From: Armigeres subalbatus
Lineage: Eukaryota > Arthropoda > Insecta > Diptera > Culicidae
Direction: 5' to 3'
DNA length: 64,000 nt
Assembly (NCBI RefSeq): GCF_024139115.2
Contig: NW_026942517.1
Span: forward strand, 46,349 to 110,348
Under the pieces are notes generated by a model that worked only from the letters and a program-made list of their open reading frames with translations, searched no databases and was not told the DNA's origin. Below are positions 34,118-45,029 of the stretch, one piece after another. How positions within the stretch are numbered: position 1 is the first letter of the stretch; every line of letters starts with the position of its first letter. The position numbers were made by a program, and so were the translations under genes.

Positions 34118-34670
34118 TCGTTAAGTAAGTACTACATCAACACTTCCTTCCTCTCCCTAGTTACGGTGAAGATGGGCCAGGCCAGGAGTAGTAATCCTCA
34201 TGCTTTTGTTATTTTTGTTTAAGACTGGAATCAAGGACCACTCCCCTTCTTGAATTCTGATAGCATTCTAGATAAGGATCTCAAAAGTAAAACATGAGTA
34301 TCACTAGTGTCCAATCTACGAATTATACCGTAACAATGCTAATGCTAATGCTAATAATTTAAGGACGTTACCTTGATGTACTCCTTACTTGCCAGGACCC
34401 TCAACCAGTAACCATTGATGTTCAATATACAATAACTTTGGTCTCTTTTCACTAGCCCTTGTCTCCCACGAGCATGTTCACGTGGTTTATAGACAGTCCC
34501 TTAGCATTTAAAAATGTTAGAACCTGCAAATCTAACATTTTCCCAGCAATATATCATTTTTACTAAAATTTTAGCAAAAATCGTCGAAGAAAATTATTCC
34601 GATTTTGTCACTGTTCCGATTTTATCAACTGAAACGCACGGACCGTGTTGATAAAAACGGAACATAACTG
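34118..34670. other. 3' part of family B retroposon and right end of the pogo-like shell
   Basis: 34118-34354 completes the family B retroposon with its ATGCTA tail. 34375-34670 is the right flank of the pogo-like element with its repeated TTCCGATTTTRTCA motifs. Confidence 0.6.
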
Positions 34671-34755
34671 TATTTGAATAAATAGATATGTAAGCTTATT
34701 CTGTTGTGTCCGTGCCATTATTTTGTTTGGAAGAGGGTCCTGGTGTGGTCCGCTA

Positions 34756-35285
34756 CCGATAGTTACAGGTTGTTTGGTTTTCCGTGTCTTCTCTCGAAGC
34801 AAGTGAGCCAGTCAACCCTGAGGATAGATTCGCCACGAGCTAGCCAAAAGATTATTTACATGTGAGAACAGCTTTTATGGTCAGTATAAGCTGAAAGCAA
34901 TCATAAGTAAATAATTTTCGGTAATTTTAATGATCTTTTAACCCGTTCTGGATTTTTTTTTTTGCAAATTCCATGCGAATTGCTAGATATGTCCACAAAT
35001 CTTCGATGTTCCTTACATATTATGCAAATATTTAGTCAAAGAAGAGCTTAGCTTGATTAACTGTACACACCGTAGTTTCTAATCATGATTTGCCGAGAAA
35101 CAGCAAATGTGCACACCTCACCAATTAAATAATATTTTTGGGATACAAAAAAATATTTTTATTGTATACTTGCTTCGGAGTTTACAATTCATGACCAATA
35201 ACGATGCTGGTCCCGTCCTTACAGTCAATTTAGGATTAGGAGAGTAAAAATTAGTTTAACAATCATTGTTCTAAGAGAGCGAGGA
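34756..35285 (+). repeat. Family R repeat, direct copy 1 flanking the Juan element
   Basis: This is 530 bp running from CCGATAGTTACAGG to GCGAGGA. It is about 97% identical by eye to 40084-40612. It ends exactly at the poly-T edge of the Juan element. Diverged minus-strand and partial copies lie at 11.2 and 7.6 kb. Confidence 0.85.
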
Positions 35286-35387
35286 TTTTTTTTTTTCTTT
35301 TTCTTTTTTTTTAACTAATTTTATTTGCTAATTATCTTATACATGCATTCATCTCTGAGACTAGGTGTTCCGTGTTTTCTTAACACT

Positions 35388-35400
35388 ATCATCCTTATTT
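35388..35400. repeat. 13-bp TSD of the Feilai SINE, left copy
   Basis: ATCATCCTTATTT is repeated perfectly at 35698-35710. Confidence 0.9.
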
Positions 35401-35697
35401 ATGGGGCCCTCCTTAGCCGTGCGGTAAGATGCGCGGCTACAAAGCAAGACCATGCTGGGGGTCGCTGGGTTCGACTCCCGGTGTCGATCTAGACAATTTT
35501 CGGATTCAAAATTGTCTCGACTCCCCTGGGCATAAAAGTATCATCGTGTTAGCCTCATGATATACGAATGCATAAATGGTAACTTGTCTTAGAAAGCTCG
35601 CAGTTTGTAACTGTGCAAGTGCTTAATGAACACTAAGCTGCGAGGCGGCAATGTCCCAGTGGGGGATGTAATGCCAACGAAGAAGAAGAAGAAGAAG
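35401..35697 (+). mobile_element. Feilai tRNA-derived SINE
   Basis: The head is tRNA-like with a box A around 35411-35425 (TTAGCCGTGCGGTAAGA) and a box B GGGTTCGACTCCC near 35468. The body contains CCCTGGGCATAAAAGTATCATCG and AACACTAAGCTG blocks, and the tail is (GAA)n. Perfect 13-bp TSDs flank it, so it is complete and fairly young. Pol III transcription and LINE-dependent mobility are known for this class. It lies in the 3' UTR of the Juan element. Confidence 0.9.
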
Positions 35698-35842
35698 ATC
35701 ATCCTTATTTGCTATGTTACGCTTTTAGTTGTTATTAATACATTTCAATTGCCTATGGCGGTTAGGATATTTCCTCTGGTTGAATTAAACCATGTAGGAA
35801 TTACAATGTTTTCTACTTAAACTAAACTTATCCTAATTTATA

Positions 35843-37384
35843 CTAAGGGTACAAGGAAGATTGCAACGATTTTTGTCTAAAATTAGAAATTATTTTGTTG
35901 GACATTTGTTGCAATGTCTCAATATTAGAAATTCTATGAAGTTCATTGGTACTATACCACGGAGGCAACTTCAGAATCATTTTCAAAATTTTATTTTGAA
36001 TCCTCTGAAGTGCCTTCTTTCTGGTATTGCAGCAACTAGTCCATATTGGCACAGCATACAACATGGCTGGTCTAAAAATTTGTTTGTAAATCAAAAGTTT
36101 GTTCTTAAGACAAAGTTTTGATTTTCTGTTATAAGTGGATATAGACACTTAATATATTTGTTACATTTGGCTTGAAGGCCTTCAATGTGATTTTTAAAAG
36201 TTAATTTTTGATCTAGCAGAAGTCCTAAATATTTAGCTTCGCTAGACCAATTAATTGGAACCCCATTCATAGTGACAATATGTCTGCTAGAAGGTTTCAA
36301 ATAAGAAGCTCTCGGCTTATGTGGAAAAATTATAAGCTGAGTTTTGGAAGCATTCGAAGCATTTTCCATTTTTGCAAGTAAGTGGAGAAAATATCCAAAC
36401 TTTTTTGCAATCTACTACAAATGACACGAAGGCTTCGCCCTTTGGCTGAAAGGCCTGTGTCATCAGCAAACAAAAATTTTTGGCACCCTGGTGGTAAATC
36501 AGGTAAGTCAGAAGTAAAAATGTTATACAAAAAGGGCCCCAGTATGCTGCCTTGGGGAACACCCGCTCTTACAGGTAATCTATCAGATTTAGAATTCTGA
36601 TAGTTTACCTGCAGTGATCGATCTGATAAATAATTTTGGATCAGTTTAATAATGTACAGAGGAAAATTAAAATTCATCAATTTTACAATCAAACCTTCAT
36701 GCCAAACACTATCAAATGCTTTCTCTATATCAAGAAGAGCAACTCCAGTCGAATATCCTTCAGATTTGTTGAGCCGAATTAAATTCGTAACTCTTAATAA
36801 CTGATGAGTGGTTGAATGCCCATGGCGAAAACCAAATTGCTCATCAGCAAATATAGAATTGTCAGTAATATGAACCATTATTCTATTTAAAATAATCTTT
36901 TCAAACAGTTTGCTTATTGAAGAAAGCAAACTGATTGGGCGATAACTAGAAGCCTCAGCTGGATTTTTGTCCGGCTTCAAAATAGGAACAACTTTGGCGT
37001 TTTTCCATTTATCTGGGAAGTATGCCAATTGAAAACATTTGTTAAATAAATTAACCAAAAAGGATAAAGAGCTCTCAGGAAGTTTTTTGATAAGTATGTG
37101 GAAAATACCATCATCACCCGGGGCTTTCATATTTTTAAATTTTCTAGTAATAGATCTCACTTCATCCAAATTAGTTCCCAACGAAGGGTCAAAAACATTC
37201 TCATTTTCTCATGATTGAGAATGTCTTCGAAGCTCCGTGTAACCTGATCCTCAATTGGACTAGTGAGACCTAAACTAAAATTATGGGCACTCTCGAACTG
37301 CTGAGCAAGTTTTTGAGCCTTTTCGCCATTTGTTAATCAAATTTTATTTCCCTCTTTAAGCGCTGGAATTGGCTTTTGAGTTTT
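35843..37384 (-). pseudogene. Juan ORF2, reverse transcriptase and C-terminal region (frameshifted)
   Basis: Frame 37181-36330 carries the RT: MKAPGDDGIFHILIKKLP, SYRPISLLSSISKLFEKII, EQFGFRHGHSTTHQL, LLDIEKAFDSVWH (catalytic Asp), VPQGSILGPFLYN and FLFADDTGL (catalytic Asp pair). Frameshifts near 36345 and 36120 pass the sequence through 36369-36091 (thumb, KYLGLLLDQKLTFKNHI) and 36148-35843 (C-terminal RPAMLYAVPIWTSC block). A short stretch 37384-37182 between endonuclease and RT also contains stops. No RNase H follows. Confidence 0.85.
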
Positions 37385-38509
37385 TTAAAGAATTTTTGTT
37401 AATTTCCAAAAGGGTTTCGAACTGGGATCCAACTTCGAGACATTATTCTCAAAGTTGGTATTTCTCAGAATAGCGAAACATTTTTTAATTTCATTTTGCA
37501 AATCTCGCCAAATAACTTTCAACGCGGGATCGTGAGTTCTTTGGTATTGCCTTCGCCTCACATTTTTAAGACGGATCAGTAGCTGAAGATCATCGTCAAT
37601 AATAATGGAGTTGAATTTAATTTCACATTTAGGAATTGCAATGCCTCTGGCTTCGACAATTAAATTTGTCAAAGATACGAGAGCATTATCAATATCACTT
37701 TTGGTATCGAGAGGAATATCAACATCAAAATTCCTATCGATATACGTTTTATATAAATCCCAATCAGCTCTATGATAATTAAAAGTAGAGCTGATTGGAT
37801 TATAAATGGCTTCTTGTGATATTTCAAACGTCACAGGAAGGTGATCAGAGTCAAAGTCAGCATGAGTTACCAATTGGCCACACAGCTGACTTGAGTCCGT
37901 TAAAACTAAATCAATTGTAGAAGGATTTCGACTGGAAGAAAAACAAGTTGGTCCATTGGGATATTGAATAGTATAATATCCCGCAGAACAATCTTCAAAT
38001 AAAATTTTGCCGTTGGAATTGCTTTGAGCATTATTCCATGAACGGTGTTTGGCATTGAAGTCACCAATTACGAAGAATTTTGATTTGTTGCGAGTCAGAA
38101 TTTGAAGATCAGCTTTCAACAAATTCTTTTGCTGCCCATTGCATTGAAAAGGCAAGTAGGCTGCAATGAAGGAAAATTGTCCAAAATTTGTTTCAACAGA
38201 AACTCCCAAGGTTTCAAAAACTTTGGTTTCGAACGAAGAAAATAATTTATGTTTGATACGTCTATTGATGACAATGGCGACCCCACCACAGGCGCTGTCA
38301 AGACGATCATTTCTGTAGATAAAATAGTTTGGATCTCTTTTAATTGAGAGTCCTGGTTTTAAATACGTTTCAGTTATAATGGCAATATGCACATTATGAA
38401 CTGTTAGGAAATTGAATAATTCATCTTCCTTACCCTTTAGAGAGTGGGCATTCCAATTTAGAACTTTCACACAATTATTTGGTTCCATTAAAACGGAGTC
38501 CGATGACAA
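37385..38509 (-). pseudogene. Juan ORF2, endonuclease domain
   Basis: This 374-codon open frame from the ATG at 38509 encodes the APE-like endonuclease of ORF2. Motifs in order: VLNWNAHSLKGK (Asn), ITETYL (Glu), FIAAYLPF, FVIGDFNAKH (Asp/Asn), NPSTIDLVLTD, and FDSDHLPVTFEI (Asp/His). A linker with an RRRQYQRTHDPALK segment follows. The frame ends at a stop near 37385, where intact relatives continue into the RT. The start overlaps the end of ORF1 by a few tens of bases in another frame. All endonuclease catalytic residues appear intact. Confidence 0.85.
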
Positions 38510-39816
38510 TTTTTTGTGTGTACTTTATACCAACCTGAACAGCTTCAGGAATAGTATTTGCTTTGAACATTGCATCAATCATGTGATGCAATTGTTCAGT
38601 TAAAAAATCAAAATCGGAAGCAGTCATGCTACCTGAATCGGCAACATGACCGTTATTTACATTACATAGGTACATTGGAAAAATTGGAATTTACTGAAGT
38701 GCTTGCTACCCGTTGACGAGCGGCAAAATTTGTTTGTGAATTGTGGTGGGTATGAATTGCTCGACCGGTAACTGGTTTCGAAATTTGAGCGTTTGAAAAA
38801 TTTCTACCCGTCGAATCTGGGATCCGATTGGAATTTCCGTCATCAATTTTGCACGGGAATTCAAAACTTTTGCGTGAAGGGCATTCCCAGAAATTGGATT
38901 TATGATTGCCCCACAGTTTGCGCACTTAAATTTATTGGAATCTTCTCTCACAGGACATGCGTCCTTGGCGTGAGAGGTTCCACCACAAATCATGCATTTA
39001 GCATCCATGTGGCAATGTTTGGTTCCATGACCCCACTTTTGGCACTTACGGCACTGGGTAGGGTTTTGAAATTTACCCCCAGGCCTGGGGGAATATTCCC
39101 ATGTAACACGGACATGAGACATAATACAGGCCTTTTCCAAACTTTTCATATTATTTAGTTCACTTTTGTTAAAATGAACTAAATAAAATTCTTGAAATGC
39201 CCTCTGGGAAGTACTAGAATGGGATTTCTTTTTCATCTTAATTACTTGGACTGGTGAAAATCCAAGTAATTGAGAAATTTCAATTTAATCTCATCCAGTG
39301 ATTTATCATCACTGGGGAGACCTTTCAAGACGACTTTGAACAATCGCTCAGTTTTGTCGTCGTATGTGAAAAATTTATGGCGCTTCTCAGTTAAATAGTG
39401 AAGAAGACGTTTGCGATCGTCAAAGGATCCCGGCAAAACGCGGCAGTCACCCTTCCTAGCAATCTGAAATGAAACCTTGATCCCCTGAAGGTTACTCAAA
39501 ATCTCATTCCGGAAGCCAGAAAACTCGGCAACAGATACCACAATTGGCGGAATCCTTTGCTTTTTCGCATGAATCGAATCACCTGGGCTAGAGGTAGATT
39601 CGATTTGCTCAATTGCATCATTAATCAAATCGAACTGATTGCTCAGTTCGATTGGAGAAGAATTATTTCCGATATTAGAGTTAGAAGGAATATCTGAATT
39701 CTCCAGCTTCCTTCTATTTTTCCGCGCTTGGACAGGACGGTCTTGAAACCTTGTTTCTTTGAAGGAAGTGGAGAATTCAGAGACTCCCCTTTCCTCTTGT
39801 TTTTGTTAATACTCAT
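38475..39816 (-). pseudogene. Juan ORF1 (gag-like, zinc-knuckle protein), frameshifted
   Basis: The N-terminal region starts at ATG 39816 with a basic leader. It breaks near 39660 and continues in 39628-39242 with an RRM-like gag fold (VLKGLPSDDKSLDEIKLK). It shifts frame near 39268 into 39236-38706, which has the esterase/knuckle region (FYLVHFNK, then CRKCQKWGHGTKHC and CMICGGTSHAKDAC, then a third, incomplete knuckle from CANCGA). The C-terminal tail with ASDFDFLTEQLHHMIDAMF ends at 38475. The same tail motif is seen in decayed gag scraps at 47.2 and 50.65 kb. Confidence 0.8.
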
Positions 39817-40083
39817 TGCTGAGCGTGGAGACGTGACCTTCTAAGAGGTTTTTTCCCAGAACGGTGTCCCTGCAGGATTACCACCGCTTGTCGGAATTTT
39901 ACTTCCGCAAACGGGTCCAACGTAAAACGAAGGCACGGGTCCTTGCAAAGATCGTAACGGGATCAGTGGGTACAAATAGCGCTAAGAAGCACCGTTGAAA
40001 TTAAAATAGCTTCGGGTAGTATTAAAAACTTCCTTCCGCAAAGAGAGAAAGAACCGCACAGCACGAAAGCACGATGCGGTCTG

Positions 40084-40700
40084 CCGATAGTTACAGGTTG
40101 TTTGGTTTTCCGTGTGTTCTCTCTTAGCAAGTGAGCCAGTCAACACTGAGGATAGATTCGCCACGAGCTAGCCAAAAGATTATTTACATGCGAGAACAGC
40201 TTTTATGGTCAGTATAAGCTGAAAGCAATCATAAGTAAAGAATTTTCGGTAATTTTAATGATCTTTTAACCCGTTCTGGATTTTTTTTTGCAAATTCCAT
40301 GCGAATTGCTAGATATGTCCACAAATCTTCGATGTTCCTTACATATTATGCAAATATTTAGTCAAAGAAGAGCTTAGCTTGACTAACTGTACACTCCGTA
40401 GTTTCTAATCATGATTTGCCGAGAAACAGCAAATATGCACACCTCACCAATTAAATAATATTTTTGGGATACAAAAAAAATATTTTTATTGTATACTTGC
40501 TTCGGAGTTTACAATTCATGACCAATAACGATGCTGGTCCCGTCCTTACAGTCAATTTAGGATTAGGAGAGTAAAAATTAGTTTAACACTCATTGTTGTA
40601 AGAGACCGAGGAATGCTCTGCATATCCGTGAGCGCTACGGGAAAAAAAAATCGTTGTTTAGTTGAGAAGGTAATTCATGTGAACTTTTATGTTCGAAGTT
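40084..40700 (+). repeat. Family R repeat, direct copy 2 flanking the Juan element
   Basis: 40084-40612 repeats 34756-35285. The copy then continues with GAATGCTCTGCATATCCG and GAAGGTAATTCATGTG, found also at 7680-7775. Copy 1 lacks this continuation because the Juan poly-A tail abuts it. Confidence 0.85.
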
Positions 40701-40903
40701 TTTAAGGCGCTATCAAGAAGCCTTTATTCTACTTCCTAGAGAGTACCTTTAGAACTTCTTTGGAACTTGAAGTTGCTTAAAGTTCACATTGGAACTGTTG
40801 GGAGCCAGAAGTAGCTTCAAGACTTATTATCAGCTAGAAGGTGCTGTCGGAACTTTATATGAACGTTTAGAAACTTGAAAGGGGATTTTATTAAGCAATG
40901 ACG

Positions 40904-40923
40904 AACTTTTGGTTGCTTGGGTT
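40904..40923. repeat. 20-bp direct repeat, candidate TSD of family B copy 2
   Basis: AACTTTTGGTTGCTTGGGTT recurs at 42287-42306. Confidence 0.65.
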
Positions 40924-42286
40924 GCGTTGCGTTGCGTTGCGTTGCGTTGTAACGGAGTATTTCGTAGATTGCATACTGATAGTTGTCATGTATATTCTTT
41001 ACCTTTCTTACCCCAATTGCTTATGGATTTCCATTTGGGATTCAATGGAAATCCAATTGGGGGTCCAAAATGATAAAACATGAAAGCTATCATTGCCGGC
41101 CACGCCCATCTTCTCCGTTACTAGGAAAGGGAAGGAAATGATGATATGACATCTACTTAACGAGAGGCCAGCGACTCACCGACGCCCTCATAGATGTCAA
41201 GGAATTGGATGGTGGGTAGGGTATGTGGTTTAGGAGTATCATTATAAGCAAATGATAGAAAATTTGTGGAAATACGTTGGGGAGTGACTTTGCTAAGAAA
41301 TTTATGTCACTCCATTATCCTTGCCGATGATTTTCCTCGGATGGGGCGAAGGTATTAGCCTTGCCCTGGCTAATAGCCTAGGTTTAAGCGCCTTTGCTCG
41401 CTCTCTGAAACGAAAAAAGAGCACAAAGAAATTAAACTCCCCTTCCCCCCTGATATGATAATGATTTTGATCAACAAATGAATTCTAAGTGGATGAATAA
41501 ATGATCAAACGGCTGCAAACAAGCCTCTATTGTCGTAGCAGAAGCAAACCCGCCTAAATACGACAGGCAGAAGCACATGTTTGTGATTCAAACGCGATCG
41601 ACTGTTGTTCAATTTCGATACACATAGTTGGGTAGAGAGAAAAAATGTGAAATATTGCTAAAGTAGGATTCGATGGATACGGGGAATTGACTCATATGCC
41701 ACCGTTATTAGCTGGTTATGGGACAGCTTTCTCGCAAGGGAGCTGAACCTCCAGTTAACAGCGCTTATACACAAAAAGAGCAAGAAATATGAAGAATCAT
41801 AATCGAAAAGCAATTATTATCTCCGATTAGCGGAGATAATGAATTCTAGAGAATAAATTGGATGGATCTTACTTGAATAGATGAATTGTTGCCGAATATG
41901 CCCTGGACTACATCCGATATTGAAGCAGTGCGGTAATGGGGAACATCGGGTCGTCTAGTTTGAGATGGTTCCGATAAGAGGGCTGTTTGTTTCATCAGAT
42001 GTTCGTTCGCATTTCAAACGCAGATATCCGCCGCATGACTGTTCGTCTCTTCACTTTCTGTAGGAATCCTCCAATTTCCCGAAATCTGGTTTGCCCAAAG
42101 ATTTGCGGAATGGGAAGCTTCCGAGCCAATGATCTCTTCCTTCATACGGCGGCGTACTCCTTTGTTTATAGTTGGTCTTGGATCTCCGGATTTTCAAAAA
42201 CTTTTTTACTTTTTGCACTTATTTTATTTTTCGAAGACAGGAGAAAGTTTTGTGCCTGTATTTTACCATGGCTTGCTATTTCCCCA
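40924..42286 (-). mobile_element. Family B retroposon, second copy, with (AACGC)n tail
   Basis: On the minus strand the 3' end is a run of five AACGC units (GCGTT on plus, 40924-40949), flanked by the 20-bp direct repeat. Sequence at 40950-41230 matches the family B copy at 34118-34350 and 25990-26056 in reverse. The 5' part (41470-42286) has no counterpart in the first copy and no coding motif I recognise. If the TSD is right the element is 1363 bp. Confidence 0.55.
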
Positions 42287-42324
42287 AACTTTTGGTTGCT
42301 TGGGTTATGCATTAAGCGTTAATA

Positions 42325-42616
42325 GAAAAAATGTATAACCAGAAGTTTTGAAAATAACTTAACGATTTTGTTCAGCGGGCAGCCAAAATTATTATCAAAA
42401 ATTGAATGAAGTATGGTTTAAGTTTAAATTTGTTTCGAAATTCCGCGGAATTCCTTTAAATTTCGTTAGAAGCTAGTTGTTTCTAACGATTTTTTTGTAA
42501 TTTTACGAAACGAAATCAAGAAATCAGATTTCGCCATGCTCAAATTCTGCGAAATTCCGCGGAATTTCGTTTCGAACCACCTGAAATGAAATTTTTCGAA
42601 ATACCGCATATGCTTA
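42325..42616. mobile_element. Transposon end with CGAAA-rich region, copy 2
   Basis: This is co-linear with 8570-8905, including the terminal TACCGCATATGCT followed by TA. The partner end is not identified. Confidence 0.55.
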
Positions 42617-44110
42617 ATATCATGACTACATTTAGCTGAATTAGCATGGGTAAGTGTTCAAATAGTGTATTCTCTGCGTCGCGCAGTAAATCAAAGAATT
42701 TGATGAACATGATATCGAAATTTACCAAAACCAACTACATCAATCGCTTCATGGCTTGTCGAGCCATGTAATATGGCGCGAAAACATCTGAGTGTTCATC
42801 GCGAATCTAAGTGTTCTCTGTAGCAACGCAATATATTGGCAAGAATGAGCAGTGGAGTACATTAGACTGCACTATTTTTGTATAGATTTATCATATAAAA
42901 GCCCATTTTCGTCCTTGCAAAAAATAGCGTGTGCAACTCGTTGCAAAACTCGATTCAGCACTCGTTTTTTTTTCCTGTTCGGGTGTGCCACTGCGACCAG
43001 TTATTAGATCTATTGTAGCGTTACCCGTATCCTTAGTGTTTAAGTGCATGTCGAATTACTCCATTACTATTGATGAGCAATGCAGTATCGGTTTCGATAC
43101 AGTTGTTGTTTTGTTTTCTCAAGAGCACCATGACAAGGTCCCGCTATTTAGACCCTTCACAGAGAGCAATCCCATTGAAGGCGCGCCCCTTATCAATAGG
43201 AAATCAATCCTGTCTTGAGAAAACATAACAGTAATACTGTTTTTGGCCATGCATCGGAGCCCTAGCCACATCCTTGTCTTGCTTCTAGAGTATCACCAGT
43301 AAAGCTACAAACCCAGGATTTAGCTCTGTCTACAAGACCATTTCAAGCAAGAGAATTTGTTCAGTAATAAGAACTTCCGTGTGTTCCTCTCACTACCATT
43401 GTTCACCAGTTCGAGAAGAGTTAGTACGTATTTAAACCCTAACTCGATTTTTCCAGCAATCAGTTCAGCCTACAACCGGGCACCGAGGTTTTTAACTAAT
43501 TGTAAGAAAGCTTGTTTCCGCTGCATACAGTTTAGCCTCAAACAAGAGGAATTCGAGTCTTTCAACTGTCTGCAAGGTAACATTAATTATGTTTTATTTC
43601 TGAGACTGCTGTTGGTAGCGGGGACTAAATACGATGAATCCTTAATTACCACAACTCATTGCCCTAGCTAGAAAATGGATTAAGCTAGGGCTCTGTTTGG
43701 TAGATCTTACACCGCAACACACTACGTCAAAGTGATCTACCGTGTTACGGGACAAGCACTCGTAGTATGTATCCAACTCGGTAAGCCTCGTTGGATAAAC
43801 GTACAACTGGTCTGCCCATGATTTCATAATTGACGTATCAACCATTTGAAATTTCAGCAAATTTAACTTATTACGCGTTTTTAAGGAATATTCAACCGCT
43901 GCAATATTGATCCGTTGCTTATTTCAACTCTCATTTGAGTGTTTACGGGTTGAAATGATTTAAATTTGTGATGTTTGTCCATAAATGTTTCGATATACAT
44001 GCGCAAGTGTAATGGTTGTTACGTCAGCTATGAAATCATGGGCAGTGTGCTGAAAATCTTTTTGCAACTAGTTGCACAAACTACTATTCATAGATATGTG
44101 CAAATAACAA
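42617..44110. other. Unassigned sequence
   Basis: Open frames at 42931-43218 and 43357-43671 (plus strand) lack recognisable domains. TTTTCTCAAGA at about 43115 and TCTTGAGAAAA at about 43213 form a weak inverted pair. Confidence 0.35.
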
Positions 44111-44131
44111 NNNNNNNNNNNNNNNNNNNNN
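44111..44131. other. Assembly gap (21 N)
   Basis: A run of N marks an unresolved join. Its real length is unknown. Confidence 0.99.
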
Positions 44132-45029
44132 ACTACATTTTTACCAGTGCTAATCTGCAGTTAATCTGCACACTCTGGATGCACTGCCGTACTCCAGCAA
44201 GAAAGTTCTCGATTGAAAATGTAAAGTATCGGACGCGGATTCGGGTGTTTATTTTGTGCGGCCGAATAGCCACTTTATTAAAGTGTTTTTTTATTCTAGA
44301 TTAAGTTCAACAGGGTAGGACAGAGGGGCCACCCTAGCGTGCCAACCAAGGGCATCGCCATTAATTGTAACTTAACCTAAACACTTTAAAATAAACGTGA
44401 TTATCAAACTTTAAAATTGATTAAACAAAACAGTAAAAAAAATTAACACAAAAGGACGACGACGGAGTTTTGTCTCGTAGAGTAGATATCACAGTTTCTG
44501 GAACTCCTGCAGTCACGAAGATTTGCTTTGTCCTGGTACGGGAAAGTTATGATCCTTTTGTTTGTGCGCTGTTCTCCGGTGGTATATAGTTTGCCTCTAA
44601 AGGATTGTAGTTGAGGTGAAGGCCCAACCCTTAAAATCTCCGTCAAAATGTATTGCCAAAAAACAAAAGATCCTTTTTTGTGGCCCTAAATGGCCGCAAC
44701 GAAATTCTGTGACAGTGACTCTCCGTTGATGCGTGTGCACGTCACGGAGATCTGACTAGAAGAGGCAGAATCATGGCTTGCTGCTCGCCGATTGACACGC
44801 TGAGGTGTGAATCTATAAACACATGCTGAAGGCATTTCACTCAAACCCCACACCTTTGATTTTCAACCTTTCTTCTATGGAAAAGATCAGAACGCCACTG
44901 CAAATTTAGGCGATTTTCGGAATCCGAACAAATTAGTAGGAGCCTGAAAATGCTCGATTGGTTTTTACTCGATATCCTTCTTATAAAGGAATGGAAAAAA
45001 AAATCGAAAGCGCAATGGCATTTCTTGCT
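44132..45029. other. Unassigned sequence
   Basis: No gene or repeat terminus was recognised. Confidence 0.35.

Larger units (their letters stand above)
25900..34354 (+). mobile_element. Retroposon (family B) with (GCTAAT)n tail, split by an I element
   Basis: This is bracketed by the 20-bp TSD. The native body is about 0.4 kb: 25900-26056 plus 34118-34354. It ends in about three ATGCTA repeats, a 3' end like those of RTE/LOA-type LINEs or their SINEs. A second, longer copy on the minus strand at 40924-42286 shares the GTCGCTGGCCTCTCGTTAAG region and a TCTACGAA...CCGTTACAA segment before its own tail. No protein is recognised in it. Confidence 0.65.
22578..34670. mobile_element. pogo/Tigger-like DNA transposon shell containing a nested stack
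   Basis: The ends are CAGGTATGTTCCGATTTTAT (22578) and, inverted, CAGTTATGTTCCGTTTTTAT (ending 34670), each bordered by TA (22576-22577, 34671-34672). A CAGG/CAGT start with TA target suits pogo/Tigger-type elements. A KTTCCGATTTTRTCA motif recurs about four times at the left end and three at the right. No transposase is seen. Most of the 12 kb between the ends consists of later insertions. Confidence 0.65.
35286..40083 (-). mobile_element. Juan-type Jockey-clade non-LTR retrotransposon
   Basis: On the minus strand the order is 5' UTR (40083-39817), ORF1 with zinc knuckles, overlapping ORF2 with endonuclease and reverse transcriptase, and a 3' UTR with a poly-A tail (the T-run at 35286-35312). 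There is no RNase H, as in Jockey elements. Sequence character matches Juan elements of Aedes. A Feilai SINE lies in its 3' UTR. Frameshifts and stops interrupt both ORFs. Its two ends coincide with the edges of ~530-bp direct repeats instead of a normal short TSD. Confidence 0.85.

Noticed and set aside
34756..40612. LTR retrotransposon with 530-bp LTRs
   Set aside because: The interior is a minus-strand Jockey element with poly-A. The repeats lack a clear TG...CA structure, primer-binding site or polypurine tract, and copy 2 extends past the repeat unit.
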